From contig NADL03000612.1 in the NCBI GenBank assembly GCA_002205965.3, forward strand, positions 372,001 through 436,000: a stretch of DNA of 64,000 bases. Direction: 5' to 3'. The position numbers and the translations under genes are program-made. The notes under the pieces are model-generated. The model was not told the DNA's origin and did not search any database. It saw only the letters and a program-made list of their open reading frames with translations. Of this stretch, positions 23,183-32,120 are shown piece by piece. This stretch comes from Kappaphycus alvarezii. Lineage: Eukaryota > Rhodophyta > Florideophyceae > Gigartinales > Solieriaceae. Position 1 is the first letter of the stretch, and every line of letters starts with the position of its first letter.

Positions 23183-24427
23183 TTAGTTAGTACCGCTCTC
23201 GGTTAAGTATGATCCGGCTGAAGGTGCAGGGACCATCTTAATTTCGGTTTCGAGCTGCAGGTGCTCACGAAGTGCCGTCACGAAGCCATTGAACGGGTAT
23301 TTTGTCGTAATTATGTTACCAATCGGATTCATGGCCCACGTGAAATCTATGACGGCTTTGCGAAGATATTTAATCTTATTCGGGTCCGAGCGGAACTGTG
23401 GTTGGCATTGCGGCGTCAAACGCTCGATCAGATCAATAATCTGCGTCAGTCCTTCGGAAGGGCTAGATATGTCATGCTCCGACATGTGCTTATCCAATCG
23501 AAGTGTCTCAAGCATCCCTTCGACTTGCAACTGGCGAGAACCGCTGTTGTACTCGCTGGCCATCATCTTCGCCATTTCTTCGAAGCTCATGTCATCTCGA
23601 GCATTGTTGAAGAAGAATGTGTGGGCAGGACCGGAGAACACATTGATGAAGAAATCTGCTTTTTGTCTAGCGCTCAGGCGATGCTGGCGAGCGCATAAAT
23701 TGTAGTCACGGATCGTTAAATCAATAGACTGAGATAAATCGCCGGTAAACTTGCTATCCTTGAAGTACTGAAAGACGTTCTTGGTCTTTCGAGAGTCATC
23801 AACTTCACTCTTTTGTGTCTTAGAGCGAGGAGCAGAAGGTAGGGTACGATTCTCGGCACGAGTTGCGGGAGATCTGGCATCATCGTCGCCTGTTTTGATT
23901 GAGTCTGCACCAGATTTAAGCCTCCCAATGTTCTCTCCCTCGGCTATAGGATTATTATCGGAGGTTATATCTTGCTCCGTTCGAGTATCGTTACGTGACG
24001 GGAGAAACAAACGGCGACGAAAGAAATCGGGAGATCCACGGGTTGATTTAAAACTTTGAATGGAACCGAGGATGATTTGGTGATCGCAACTAAGAAAATC
24101 TGCAAACCAGACATGAATTGTGACGTTCTTGTTCGCTCGGTCCTCATTAGCGACACCCAAGAGTTCATAGATCGGATCTTGAGGACTCACACAACCGTAC
24201 AAGTCCGCGACATTGTACAAGGACACAAGGGCGAAGAGAGGAGACCGAAAGAAAGCGTCCGTGAATATGTCAACTCGGGGAGGAAGCAAACTTTTCATCA
24301 TTTCTTCGACGTTTTCGGAATCAGGCATAGCTGCTGAAGACTTTGTGGCAGCAGTAATTGGATACGTTTCTATGATGGCGATTACCACAGATACGAGGTC
24401 TTTTTGCAATCCATTGGGCAATTTCAC
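23183..24427 (-). CDS. Copia B gag
   Basis: 415 codons open on the minus strand, the longest intact frame of the element. The central part FQYFKDSKFTGDLSQSID, SARQKADFFINVFSGPAHTF and SFEEMAKMMASEYNSGSRQ has the helix-rich pattern of a retrotransposon gag core (capsid). The N-terminal third is of unknown nature. It lies directly behind the 5' LTR and ahead of the zinc motif. The exact start is uncertain: the leader between the LTR edge (24539) and the ATG is only about 110 bp and may contain the primer-binding site. Confidence 0.8.
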   Translation of the reverse strand: MKLPNGLQKDLVSVVIAIIETYPITAATKSSAAMPDSENVEEMMKSLLPPRVDIFTDAFFRSPLFALVSLYNVADLYGCVSPQDPIYELLGVANEDRANKNVTIHVWFADFLSCDHQIILGSIQSFKSTRGSPDFFRRRLFLPSRNDTRTEQDITSDNNPIAEGENIGRLKSGADSIKTGDDDARSPATRAENRTLPSAPRSKTQKSEVDDSRKTKNVFQYFKDSKFTGDLSQSIDLTIRDYNLCARQHRLSARQKADFFINVFSGPAHTFFFNNARDDMSFEEMAKMMASEYNSGSRQLQVEGMLETLRLDKHMSEHDISSPSEGLTQIIDLIERLTPQCQPQFRSDPNKIKYLRKAVIDFTWAMNPIGNIITTKYPFNGFVTALREHLQLETEIKMVPAPSAGSYLTESGTN

Positions 24428-24538
24428 ATGGAATACTCGCTTTTTGAGGCGCTCAAAACGTGCGGCTAGCTGTCCGCGCGTTTGTTCTTGATTTCGAACA
24501 AAAGAGCCTGCAACAAGGTTCAGAATCCGGATTGTCGA

Positions 24539-24948
24539 TGAAACCTCGCTGTAGACCCACGAGTATTACGCGGTAGTACAATCTGTCGCGGGGCAAAATA
24601 CTCGTCGATAGCGTATAGCTTGCGGTGTAGCAAAGAAGGGCTGGGCGGAGCACCTCAGCGAACGAAGACGACCAAAGGGTTGGTTTACTTCCGACTTCTA
24701 TGCTCCCTATTTCCCCTCTACTCTACCTGACAGTAATTGTCCTTTTGGGTGTGGACGGATGAGTGTGGGCATTGAGTGCTCGTTGCCACAGTCCGATCCT
24801 AAAAATTGATTAAAAATAGACCATTAAAGATGGACCAAAAGTAAGCCAACAATTAGCCAAAATAGGGGCAAATTAAGCGTAGAAAATATTGCGACGCTGA
24901 CATACCGAATGTACAGTACGGAAATCACAGAACAAAAGCCGATCAACA
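24539..24948 (-). repeat. 5' LTR of copia B
   Basis: 410 bp on the minus strand from TGTTGATCGG to GAGGTTTCA, co-linear over its whole length with 17858-18267. The inner flank TCGACAATCCGGATTCTG would hold the primer-binding site but does not start with the usual TGG, so the tRNA primer cannot be named. Confidence 0.9.
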
Positions 24949-25372
24949 GAAGTGGCTGTCAGGATGAGTCTGATACACAGGCACGTGTCTGACAGAAGAA
25001 TAAGTATATTGTTAGTATACTAAGTATTGTATGATGGTATCATCGCATGTGCGTACACGACAAGATGTTACATCAGAGATGTTGATCGGACAAGTTGTCA
25101 ATTGTGGATGCACCAATGGGAGCTAGTACGTCGCTAGCATCAGACGACTCGTCAAGAAAACCCATAACAGTAGCATTATGAACATCTTTTGTCAATAAAT
25201 ATGGTTTATACGACTGGGGGATGCATAGTAACACTGGAAGAGAGAAATGGGACCCTGCTTTACTCAAGCGAGAACTAGTATAATAAGAGAGTAAATGCCA
25301 ACCCTCTGCTGATCGAAGCATTCTCAAGGGCATTGAACAAGAACTTGGAACAGTAGGTATCCAGTGGATTCT
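24949..25372. other. Spacer between copia B and the non-LTR element
   Basis: No motif seen. A minus-strand open frame of 86 codons (25073-25333) has no recognisable domain; it may be the tail of the neighbouring retroelement or chance. Confidence 0.4.
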
Positions 25373-26193
25373 TACAGTGCTGACACTGCGGCGTCATCGG
25401 ATCGGTGTAGACTGGAAGCCCAAGGTATCGACGCAGGATTATGCTCCAATGTGTAGCAGAATCTTTCGATGCCGTTGTCGGGTGCGCTTGGAGGAAGGCG
25501 GCGGCAGAAATGTTTCGAAAGGCTAGGCCCCGGATCCGGCAGCGAGTGCGCTGCGCACTGTGAGCCTATGGACTGGGTACATCTTTCCATGGAGCATCCT
25601 CCCAGAACACCTTGGCCCTGGCCTCTTGCTGCACCCTATTTAAATTGTATGAAGGTTGCCGGGTGTGGCAGCAAAGGTGGCAGGGTCATGGCTGCCTAGG
25701 TCGTTATGTACAGGATTGCCACAAACGTGACGGAAAAAGTCTCGCAGCGGCGATCGGGCTTGAGCGAGAAGGAAAGACCGATCCCCGCAGGAGCGTTTGC
25801 CCAGGAGAGCCATGATCTAGCGGTGGTAGACATTGCTGTCCGCTGGCGAGCAGGGGCAGCTTCCAGGAGGCTAGCGGCAACAGCGGCAGGCAGAAACGGA
25901 GCGACCAGAGAGAAACCTTGACCTCCAAGGCGCGCAGGAGACACACTTGATCCCACGTATCGCCCGAGAGGGCGACATTATGGAGGGACGTGTATGTCAA
26001 GCGCTGTAGCGAATCAAATTCGACCGCAGTATCGGCGGAGTGCGCGGGGTCCGCCAGCTTAAGAGATGATTAACCCGGCACGCCTTGGCACATAGGCGGT
26101 GCATGTGAAACCGGGCCAGTGGATCCCGGACTTGTTCGAGAAGAAGCAATACGCGGCGGCATTCGGCATTTTTGCTCCGTAGGAAAGCTTTGG

Positions 26194-26349
26194 GGGAAAC
26201 GTTTGGGTGTTTTACTCGTGGAAGATATATCCGATCTATCCCATGGTTTTCCAGACAACCACAATCGACTCAAAAAGGGTATACCGACACCGTAATGGGG
26301 AAGGAACTACGCTTCCTAAAATGCTACCTTCAGGCCAGCCATCAAGCAA
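26194..26349 (+). repeat. S1, copy c (156 bp, 11-bp target duplication)
   Basis: Flanked by GAAAGCTTTGG on both sides (26183-26193 and 26350-26360). It runs from GGGAAACGTTTGGGTG to CCAGCCATCAAGCAA and lies in the RT thumb region, in opposite orientation to the RT. Disregarding the insert and one duplication, the RT frame continues as FTKAFLRSK. Confidence 0.9.
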
Positions 26350-26782
26350 GAAAGCTTTGGTGAAGGTGGAGTTACCTATCGGAGCGCGCAGCAGATCGAA
26401 ACCATCTCGGGAGCACTTCGAGAGCGGGAATTCTGCCAGGAAAACAGCTCTGTCCATGGCCGCCGAGTGTGGCCAGTAGATGCATGTCTTCGTCGTGTTG
26501 AGGAACAGCCCAAACGACGGGCCGAAGCTGTTGAGCAGATGCAGGACGCCCTAAAGACCATCAAGCGTCCCCATGATGGTGCAGTCATCCGCGTACCGCC
26601 GGTTGAGAAGTATGCCCTCCTCAGCTGCAATTCGCCGAGGAAGCGGCAGGGTCGTGAGTGAGAAGAGCAGCATGCTCGCCGGGTCACCCTGTTGCCTGCC
26701 CTGAGCACTAACAATAGTAGTACGGTCAGGGTTCGGAATGAGCAAGGGTGGCTGCGTGCGACCATAAAGCATTCTAAAGAAA

Positions 26783-26919
26783 GTTCCTTCATACAGCATA
26801 AAGTTCCGTCCCCATTACCGTGTCGGTATACCCTTTTCGAGTCAATTGTGGTTGTCTGGAAAACCATTGGATAGATCGGATATATCTTCCAAGAGTTAAA
26901 CACCCAAACCTTCCCCTCG
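26783..26919 (-). repeat. S1, copy d (137 bp, 7-bp target duplication)
   Basis: Flanked by AAAGAAA on both sides (26776-26782 and 26920-26926, plus strand). It is in the same orientation as the RT, between the NAFN and QGDP blocks. Without it the frame reads LARFFRMLYG across the site. Confidence 0.9.
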
Positions 26920-27440
26920 AAAGAAACGGGCGAGTGTAGGTGCACGTGTCGGTAGTAGGTCCAAAATCGATTGCCGATCAACACAGTTGAAGGCATTGCG
27001 TGCACCAATGAGGACTGTGGCGACTTGCGGGTGACATGAGACTCGTTTGAGGATAACTCGGGCATCGCGAACAATGGAATCGATGCCTGTCTTGATCCCA
27101 TTAGCCGTCTGGAAAGGGGCTAAGAACTCACGGGAGGCGTCAATCGCCGAGGGAAGCAGGGTCTTGGTAATTAGGCGCCGAAGGACGGAACCCACAGCAA
27201 TTGCTAGTATCTTTCCAGGCTTCGGCTGGATGAGTGCAGGATAGCAGGGTAGCAGCGGAGAGCAGGGGGAGGATGTCATCCGGGAGCTCCCCGTTGGCTA
27301 TGCGCGTGACGAGTTCCGTCAGGACGCTGATGCCAGTGACACTACTCTCGGGGCTGATGGGGGTCGTGATCAGCGGATGGAACCTTCGGGAGGGCCTACG
27401 TTCCGGGCCCGCGGCGGTATCACGTGGGATGCTGCATGCA

Positions 27441-27520
27441 GTCGATTTTAGTTGTCGGGAAAACTTTAGGATAGATCGAATATATCTTCCAACAGTAAAG
27501 ACACCTAAAACTTTCCCCTC
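27441..27520 (-). repeat. S1, copy e (partial)
   Basis: About 80 bp on the minus strand match the S1 start through AAATCGACT; the 3' part is missing. It lies between the VARS and TAAGPE blocks of the non-LTR ORF. No clear target duplication can be drawn. Confidence 0.75.
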
Positions 27521-29550
27521 TGTAGACCGTGCGACGGCGGCCTCCGTAATGCGCGGGGGTGGGGGGGGGCTGTCAAGTGGAAGTGGAACAATCGGCAGAG
27601 ATGGAGCGGGGTGGAGGTCAATTAGCTGTGCCATTGTGCCAGGGTCATTGACATTAGCCAGCGGGGAATCATGGAGGGCGCGCATAGCCTTGCCACAGCG
27701 GGAGTCAGTGCACAGTACCTTCGCGCGGCGAGACCGCTTGTCAGGGCTGGCGGGAGGGAGAGAGCCAGTGTTGAGGCCTTGGTGGCCCTCCACTCAGCTC
27801 CAGCTTAGTGTGCGGAAAGAGCATCACTCCAGAGGGCCCCCATTGGGAGCCAGCATGGCCGCGCCGAAACCGTTCGCGCAGGGCGGCGCGCTGACCTTTT
27901 TCATGATACCAACCGTCCTTCCCACGCACATTGTTACGCATGACTGCCGTGGGGAGCATATCCAAGTGCAATAAGGCGCGACAAATGGCTTCGTCTCCTC
28001 GTGCATCCGCTGTTGCTTTGACCAGCTTGATGAAGAGCAGCAAGAAGTGACTGAGGCAGGTGGATGGGATGTCTTGAAATATGTCTGCCTCGTGATATGG
28101 GGAGCGAAGAATGTCTTGAACACTTGGTAAGGGATAAGACGGGGAGGTCGGTTGATGAGGGTTGCAATCTTCGGCCCGTCCACCAGGTGGAGGGTGTGTT
28201 GAAGATCCACGGGGGCTGACCGCGAGAACTGCGGAGCTGATGCCGACATATCGGGGGCGGCACTGTCCACGGCTTGCGTTAGTGGACGGGGAGTTCCAGG
28301 CGGTACTAACAGCAGCATAAGAGCATCGGGGAGCGGTCCGAAATCCGCCGCTGGCACCGAGTCCTTCGACAGAGACCGGGTTCTTCGACAGAGACCGGGT
28401 CATGAAGGTGCCAAGTCGGTCACCTTCCGCATCGGGGTTCGCGACGCGCTCCGAGCAACGGCGCTTGATCACCACATGCGGGGAATCCGGGGACTGACCA
28501 GAGTGCATTGTAGGGACTAGGACTGGGCCGTCCGACATGTCCTCGGATGGCGGGGTCGTGAGCGGCGGGGCCCGGCACGCTTGCTTCCCTTGACGAGGGA
28601 AGCGTGATAGGCGGCGGGGTCATCGGGCCCGGAAGGCGCACCAGGGCGTGCACTTTCGGCGTCCGAGGAACCGGTGGGCGGCGCCGTACAGGCTTGGATG
28701 GGGTTAGCGGGCTGGGCGGCGGCGGGAGTCTTGGTTAGGACGGGAGTCTTGAGTTGGGTGCGGGCGGAGCGACGAGCAATGATGTCACAGGCATGGTGGC
28801 AAAGGGTCGTTGCAAAGGCAGTGCGGACGTAGGGGAGGAACCATGAGCGAAGGGTTGTACCGAGTACGCGGGTGACCTCTCGGCTGAGACGGGTCACAAC
28901 ACCTTGGGCAGCGGTGTCGTCCAGGGATGCGACGGTGGTCAAGATCGGCGAAATGGTGATCTGAGGGTCAGAGAAGATGCACCGGAAGTGGGCCAGTATG
29001 GAGAACGTTTCACTCCGGGCGGCGTCGAGGAAGTAGACAAAAGTCTATTTCCCAACGTCGGGAATGAGGACGTGCTGGGGAGCGCGGTGTTGGGGAGGGT
29101 AGCAAACTCGCCGAGGAAACGTAGAGCAGCTTCAAAAGGATGCAGAGGAGTGGTCATGGTTCGTGGCGATGCCCAAGTTTGAGAGCTGTGGGGCGGGAAG
29201 CAGCGTGGGCTCTAGATCCATTTACGGTTTGTATGAATCATATAAGAAATCCGCGACTGCATGTAGCACTGGAAACAGCTGACCATGCCTGTCAAATATT
29301 TAAACACCCCAAACCTACCAGCTATATGGGCACCACTCGCAGCAAACTAACCCCACTTTTGCCCTATATTAGCGGTTGTGGATGCCGATTGTCAGCACAA
29401 ACATCCAATAAACAGTCCCAACATTGATCAAAGTCAACCTCTGAGTCGACTGTCTTCCTATGTTCTTACTAGTCTTCGTTTCATTACACATGCCATAAAG
29501 AGCGGACAGAGGTCTGCTGCGAAACCTGAAGTTAAAATATGTTGTTACTA

Positions 29551-30371
29551 CTAGAATAGCGGGTAATAGCCTGAGGGCCACCGTGGTGGAGGGGAACAGG
29601 ATGCTAGGGGCCGATAGACTCCTTTAGAACACGCAGATGGAGCCACGGACCATTCTGCGGCTGCTAGAAAAAAAATCATCAAGAGCGTTGACGCATTGCA
29701 TTGCGCCGTCAATACGGCTACCTGCGTAGGACGTGCATAAAGCACTGATTTACGAAGATGTGGCTCCAATGTGCTCGTCCACCCACCATTAAGTCATCGA
29801 AGCGAGTCGCCAGGTTGAGTGAAACTTCGAGGGAACACGGAGGAAAGTGTGCTTCGAGGGCGGCCGGAGACAAAGATTACCAGATGGAGGTGAAACCTAA
29901 AAGGGACATCAGGATTCGTGGGGGGAGTGTCCACGCTTTCTGGTTGCTGTTGGTAGAGAATATTAGCTGTTGCCGCATGCGTCCATTGTAACGGAGATGG
30001 GGCTCAGAAATGTGATTCTGGATTCGGTTGGAATCCGGAAGGGCGTTGGTAGGCCCTCAGAGGTGCGTCGGATGGACTAGGCCGAAAGATACGGGCCCTC
30101 AACGCTCTTGTTGCGAATTAAAGACAAGGAAAAAGCCCCTGAAAGTCCGGAGCGCCGTCGCCATTTTAATAATGCAGCCAATCAGGGCGTCATTATCCGT
30201 ATACCAGCGGGTTCCGCCAGAGGTCAATCGCAGGTGAAATATAGCGGGTGAGCAGCTGAAGGATATGGGAGAACAGTAAGATACCTTCATAGTCACCTTG
30301 TAACCACTGTTGGCTCGAAAGAATGTCTCAGGGGTGGATTGCAGGGCAAGGCCGGCACTCCGTCGCCGCAA
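29551..30371 (-). pseudogene. Degenerate second copy of the non-LTR RT family
   Basis: The minus-strand frame at 30099-30371 reads SGGTRWYTDNDALIGCIIKM and FRGFFLVFN, which aligns with the RRYADDCTIMG ... FGLFLN block of the copy at 26.5 kb; the catalytic YADD reads YTDN. Further down, LEPHLRKSVLYARPTQVAV (about 29.70-29.77 kb) may belong to the RT thumb. The flanking frames are broken. Confidence 0.5.
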
Positions 30372-31069
30372 GCATAAACTGATAGAGCGAGAACGAGCTT
30401 ACAGCATCTGTTAGCGCAAGAAGATGCATCACGAAATTACGATGTGATCGGGGGTGTTGCCATGGTATGGCTTGCCTCAGATGAGGACGTCAGGAAAAGG
30501 GGTGAGACCAAAGGCTAAGGGCATCCTGTATAGCATCCTGTATGGTGTGAAGAATAGCGCTGTGCGCTACACATGGTGATTCATGATGGTACCTGCGTTA
30601 CTGACTGCAACGTAGCACTTTTACCTGCGTAGATTCCAATAGGCACCCGCCAGGACGTCAACGAGTTCCGAGAGTCTAGGAGAGCGACAAAAAACAAAAA
30701 GCGTCATGATAACAGGCCCCAGGGACTAATCATTAGCGATCGGCATATTTCAATCTCTAGAATGACAGCCGCAATGATCCTGCTTGCAAACAATTAAGGC
30801 GAGCGCCTCGAGGACATTCGCCATGCAAGGGCTGCATTGATTCGACCACAAAAGGCTCCACAGCACTCGGTTTCGTAGCGTGATACTTATGGCCTCATTT
30901 CGGCAAATATCTCCTGTTGCTTGATGCTTCCAAAAATTCATTCATCCCACACGTCATCTAAGTCTAATGGCGAATCTGGCCTCAGAGCTCTCCTTCACTG
31001 CCGAACGTATTGGCAAACACCTTCATGCTGAGGTTCACACTTTACTTGTATGTGTTTTAGCTTGATTCT
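30372..31069. other. Stretch without a recognised gene
   Basis: Short frames only. A minus-strand frame at 30750-30941 has no motif. It could be the 5' continuation of the degenerate RT copy at 29.6-30.4 kb. Confidence 0.4.
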
Positions 31070-31079
31070 CCGCTACATC

Positions 31080-31214
31080 GGGGAAAAAGTTTGGATGTTT
31101 TACTCTTATTTTTGACTCTATCCCAAAGCACTCCAGACGACTGCAATCGACTCAAAGGGCATTCCGACAAAGTTACAGGATAGGAACTAACGCTCCCAAA
31201 TAGCCCACCCTATC
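31080..31214 (+). repeat. S1, copy f (135 bp, 10-bp target duplication)
   Basis: Flanked by CCGCTACATC at 31070-31079 and 31215-31224. The sequence is diverged (TTTGGATGTTTTACTC; the GGAAGATATATCC block is reworked), but the order of blocks and the AATCGACTCAAA segment are kept. Confidence 0.8.
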
Positions 31215-31420
31215 CCGCTACATCCGCTTTTATGAATCATCAGCAAAATCGAAACGTTGGAGGCGACTAGGTTTTACAGCTAGTACGGTAGGGCAGAGAG
31301 CCTCTGTCCCCCTCACAGTCTTCCGTTGAAAGGGTCACCCTTACAACGCAAAATATCGCTTCTCTACCTATGATAAAATTTCGTGTAATTCCATCGTTGC
31401 GCTCGCTCTTCTATACCCTC

Positions 31421-32031
31421 TGATATAATGAAAATTGTAGATATTCCTTGGCATGCTGCGCTGGCTGAGTTGGCATGCTGCGCTGGCCGAGTTGGCATGC
31501 TGTGCTGGCCGAGTTGGCATGCTGTGCTGGCTGAGCTGGCACCGTACTTACAATTATATTTTTAATTATTTTTAGAGGGATGCTTTGCACTGTACTGTGG
31601 CGGTGCAGATTTGGCACATAGGTACTGTATAGATGCTACAGATAGTGAGGGTTGAAAACTCTATATAAGGGGCTGTTTGCATGAAATGGTAGGACTACTT
31701 GGGAGCCAGCATACCCAAGCGGGGCGCTCAACAAATTAAGTCAAACACAAAGCATAAAGCAAGTTGGCAGACAACTTCAAGCCAAGTCCCGAGTAGTAGG
31801 AAGTTGAGAGTCAACTTCAGACCCAAGAAAACGTTTTCTTACGCTGGTCGCAGAGCGTCAGTGGTAGACCCTGCCCCTTTTATACTTGCTTGTAGCTTCC
31901 TCAACTCTCTTCTATATACACTCCCTTTTGTTCGTTCAACAATACCACGGCAGCACTTTTGTCGCTCGCAACACCTCCTTCTCAGGGTAATTGGTTCTGA
32001 GGATCTCCTCCCCGCCGATTTACCCCTATCA
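31421..32031 (+). repeat. 5' LTR of G1
   Basis: 611 bp from TGATATAATG to CCCCTATCA. U3 carries about four tandem units of roughly 22 bp around TTGGCATGCTGCGCTGGC (31449-31541). The TATA box CTATATAAGG is at 31661-31670. The sequence after the LTR (TTTGGTACTCTTGTGGAGG, 32032-32050) should hold the primer-binding site; I cannot name the tRNA. Confidence 0.95.
31661..31670 (+). promoter_or_regulatory. TATA box of the G1 5' LTR
   Basis: CTATATAAGG, preceded by GGGTTGAAAACT. The same box occurs in all LTR copies of the family in the window, so it is the likely start signal for the genomic RNA. Being an LTR at both ends, the element also places a copy at 36828-36837. Confidence 0.65.
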
Positions 32032-32120
32032 TTTGGTACTCTTGTGGAGGGGGTTGCACCCGAGGTATTCGAGTTGAGCAGTAGTAAGGAACACTTCGGG
32101 GGGATTTCTTTTCTGTAATC

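Larger units (their letters stand above)
17858..24948 (-). mobile_element. Ty1/copia element B, complete with two LTRs and an antisense ORF
   Basis: The element is bounded by two direct 410-bp LTRs with eight differences by my count (about 98% identical). On the minus strand the order is 5' LTR, gag, zinc motif, protease, integrase, RT, RNase H, then an extra ORF on the opposite strand, a purine-rich tract (CGGAGGGAG, just inside 18268) and the 3' LTR. Integrase precedes RT, which defines Ty1/copia. Coding regions carry stops at codons where TGG or CAG would be expected, plus frameshifts. No matching target duplication is visible (CTCGA on the left, GAAGT on the right), so the ends may come from recombination. 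It interrupts the 3' end of copia A. Confidence 0.92.
25373..29160 (-). pseudogene. Non-LTR retroelement (RT) with three S1 insertions
   Basis: Minus strand, in order: an N-terminal region (28942-27741) with CRALLHLDMLPTAVMRNNV and ALRERFRRG; RRAKVLCTDSRCGKAMRALH (about 27690-27740); TAAGPERRPSRRF (about 27385-27425); RT fingers with IAVGSVLRRLITKTLL, LAPFQTANGIKTG and VLIGARNAFNCVDRQSILDL (26930-27200); palm with VSAQGRQQGDPASMLLFSLT and RRYADDCTIMG (26560-26730, YADD at 26584-26595); FGLFLNTTKTCIYWP; thumb and tail with RVQQEARAKV and ATHWSIILRRYLGLPVY, then CQHCKNPLDT, after which similarity ends near 25373. QGxQQGDP and NAFN-x-VDR are RT hallmarks. S1 copies sit at 27441-27520, 26783-26919 and 26194-26349; the last two interrupt the frame exactly and it resumes beyond them. 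Other frameshifts also exist, so this copy is dead. Integrase and LTRs are absent, which supports a non-LTR element. Confidence 0.82.

Noticed and set aside
26194..26349. S1 as a MITE
   Set aside because: No terminal inverted repeats, and duplications of 7-17 bp rather than one fixed length.
26194..26919. S1 copies as introner-type introns
   Set aside because: They occur in both orientations relative to the host frame and lack consistent GT...AG ends, so splicing out is not supported.
27741..28538. Minus-strand 265-codon frame as an independent gene
   Set aside because: Its C-terminal half carries the block that precedes RT in the non-LTR family, so it belongs to that element.
31699..32118. 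139-codon frame beginning LGASIPKRGAQQIK, repeated at 16049 and 36866
   Set aside because: It lies in the R/U5 part of three near-identical LTRs, so its conservation is explained by recent copying. It starts at a non-ATG codon and shows no domain.
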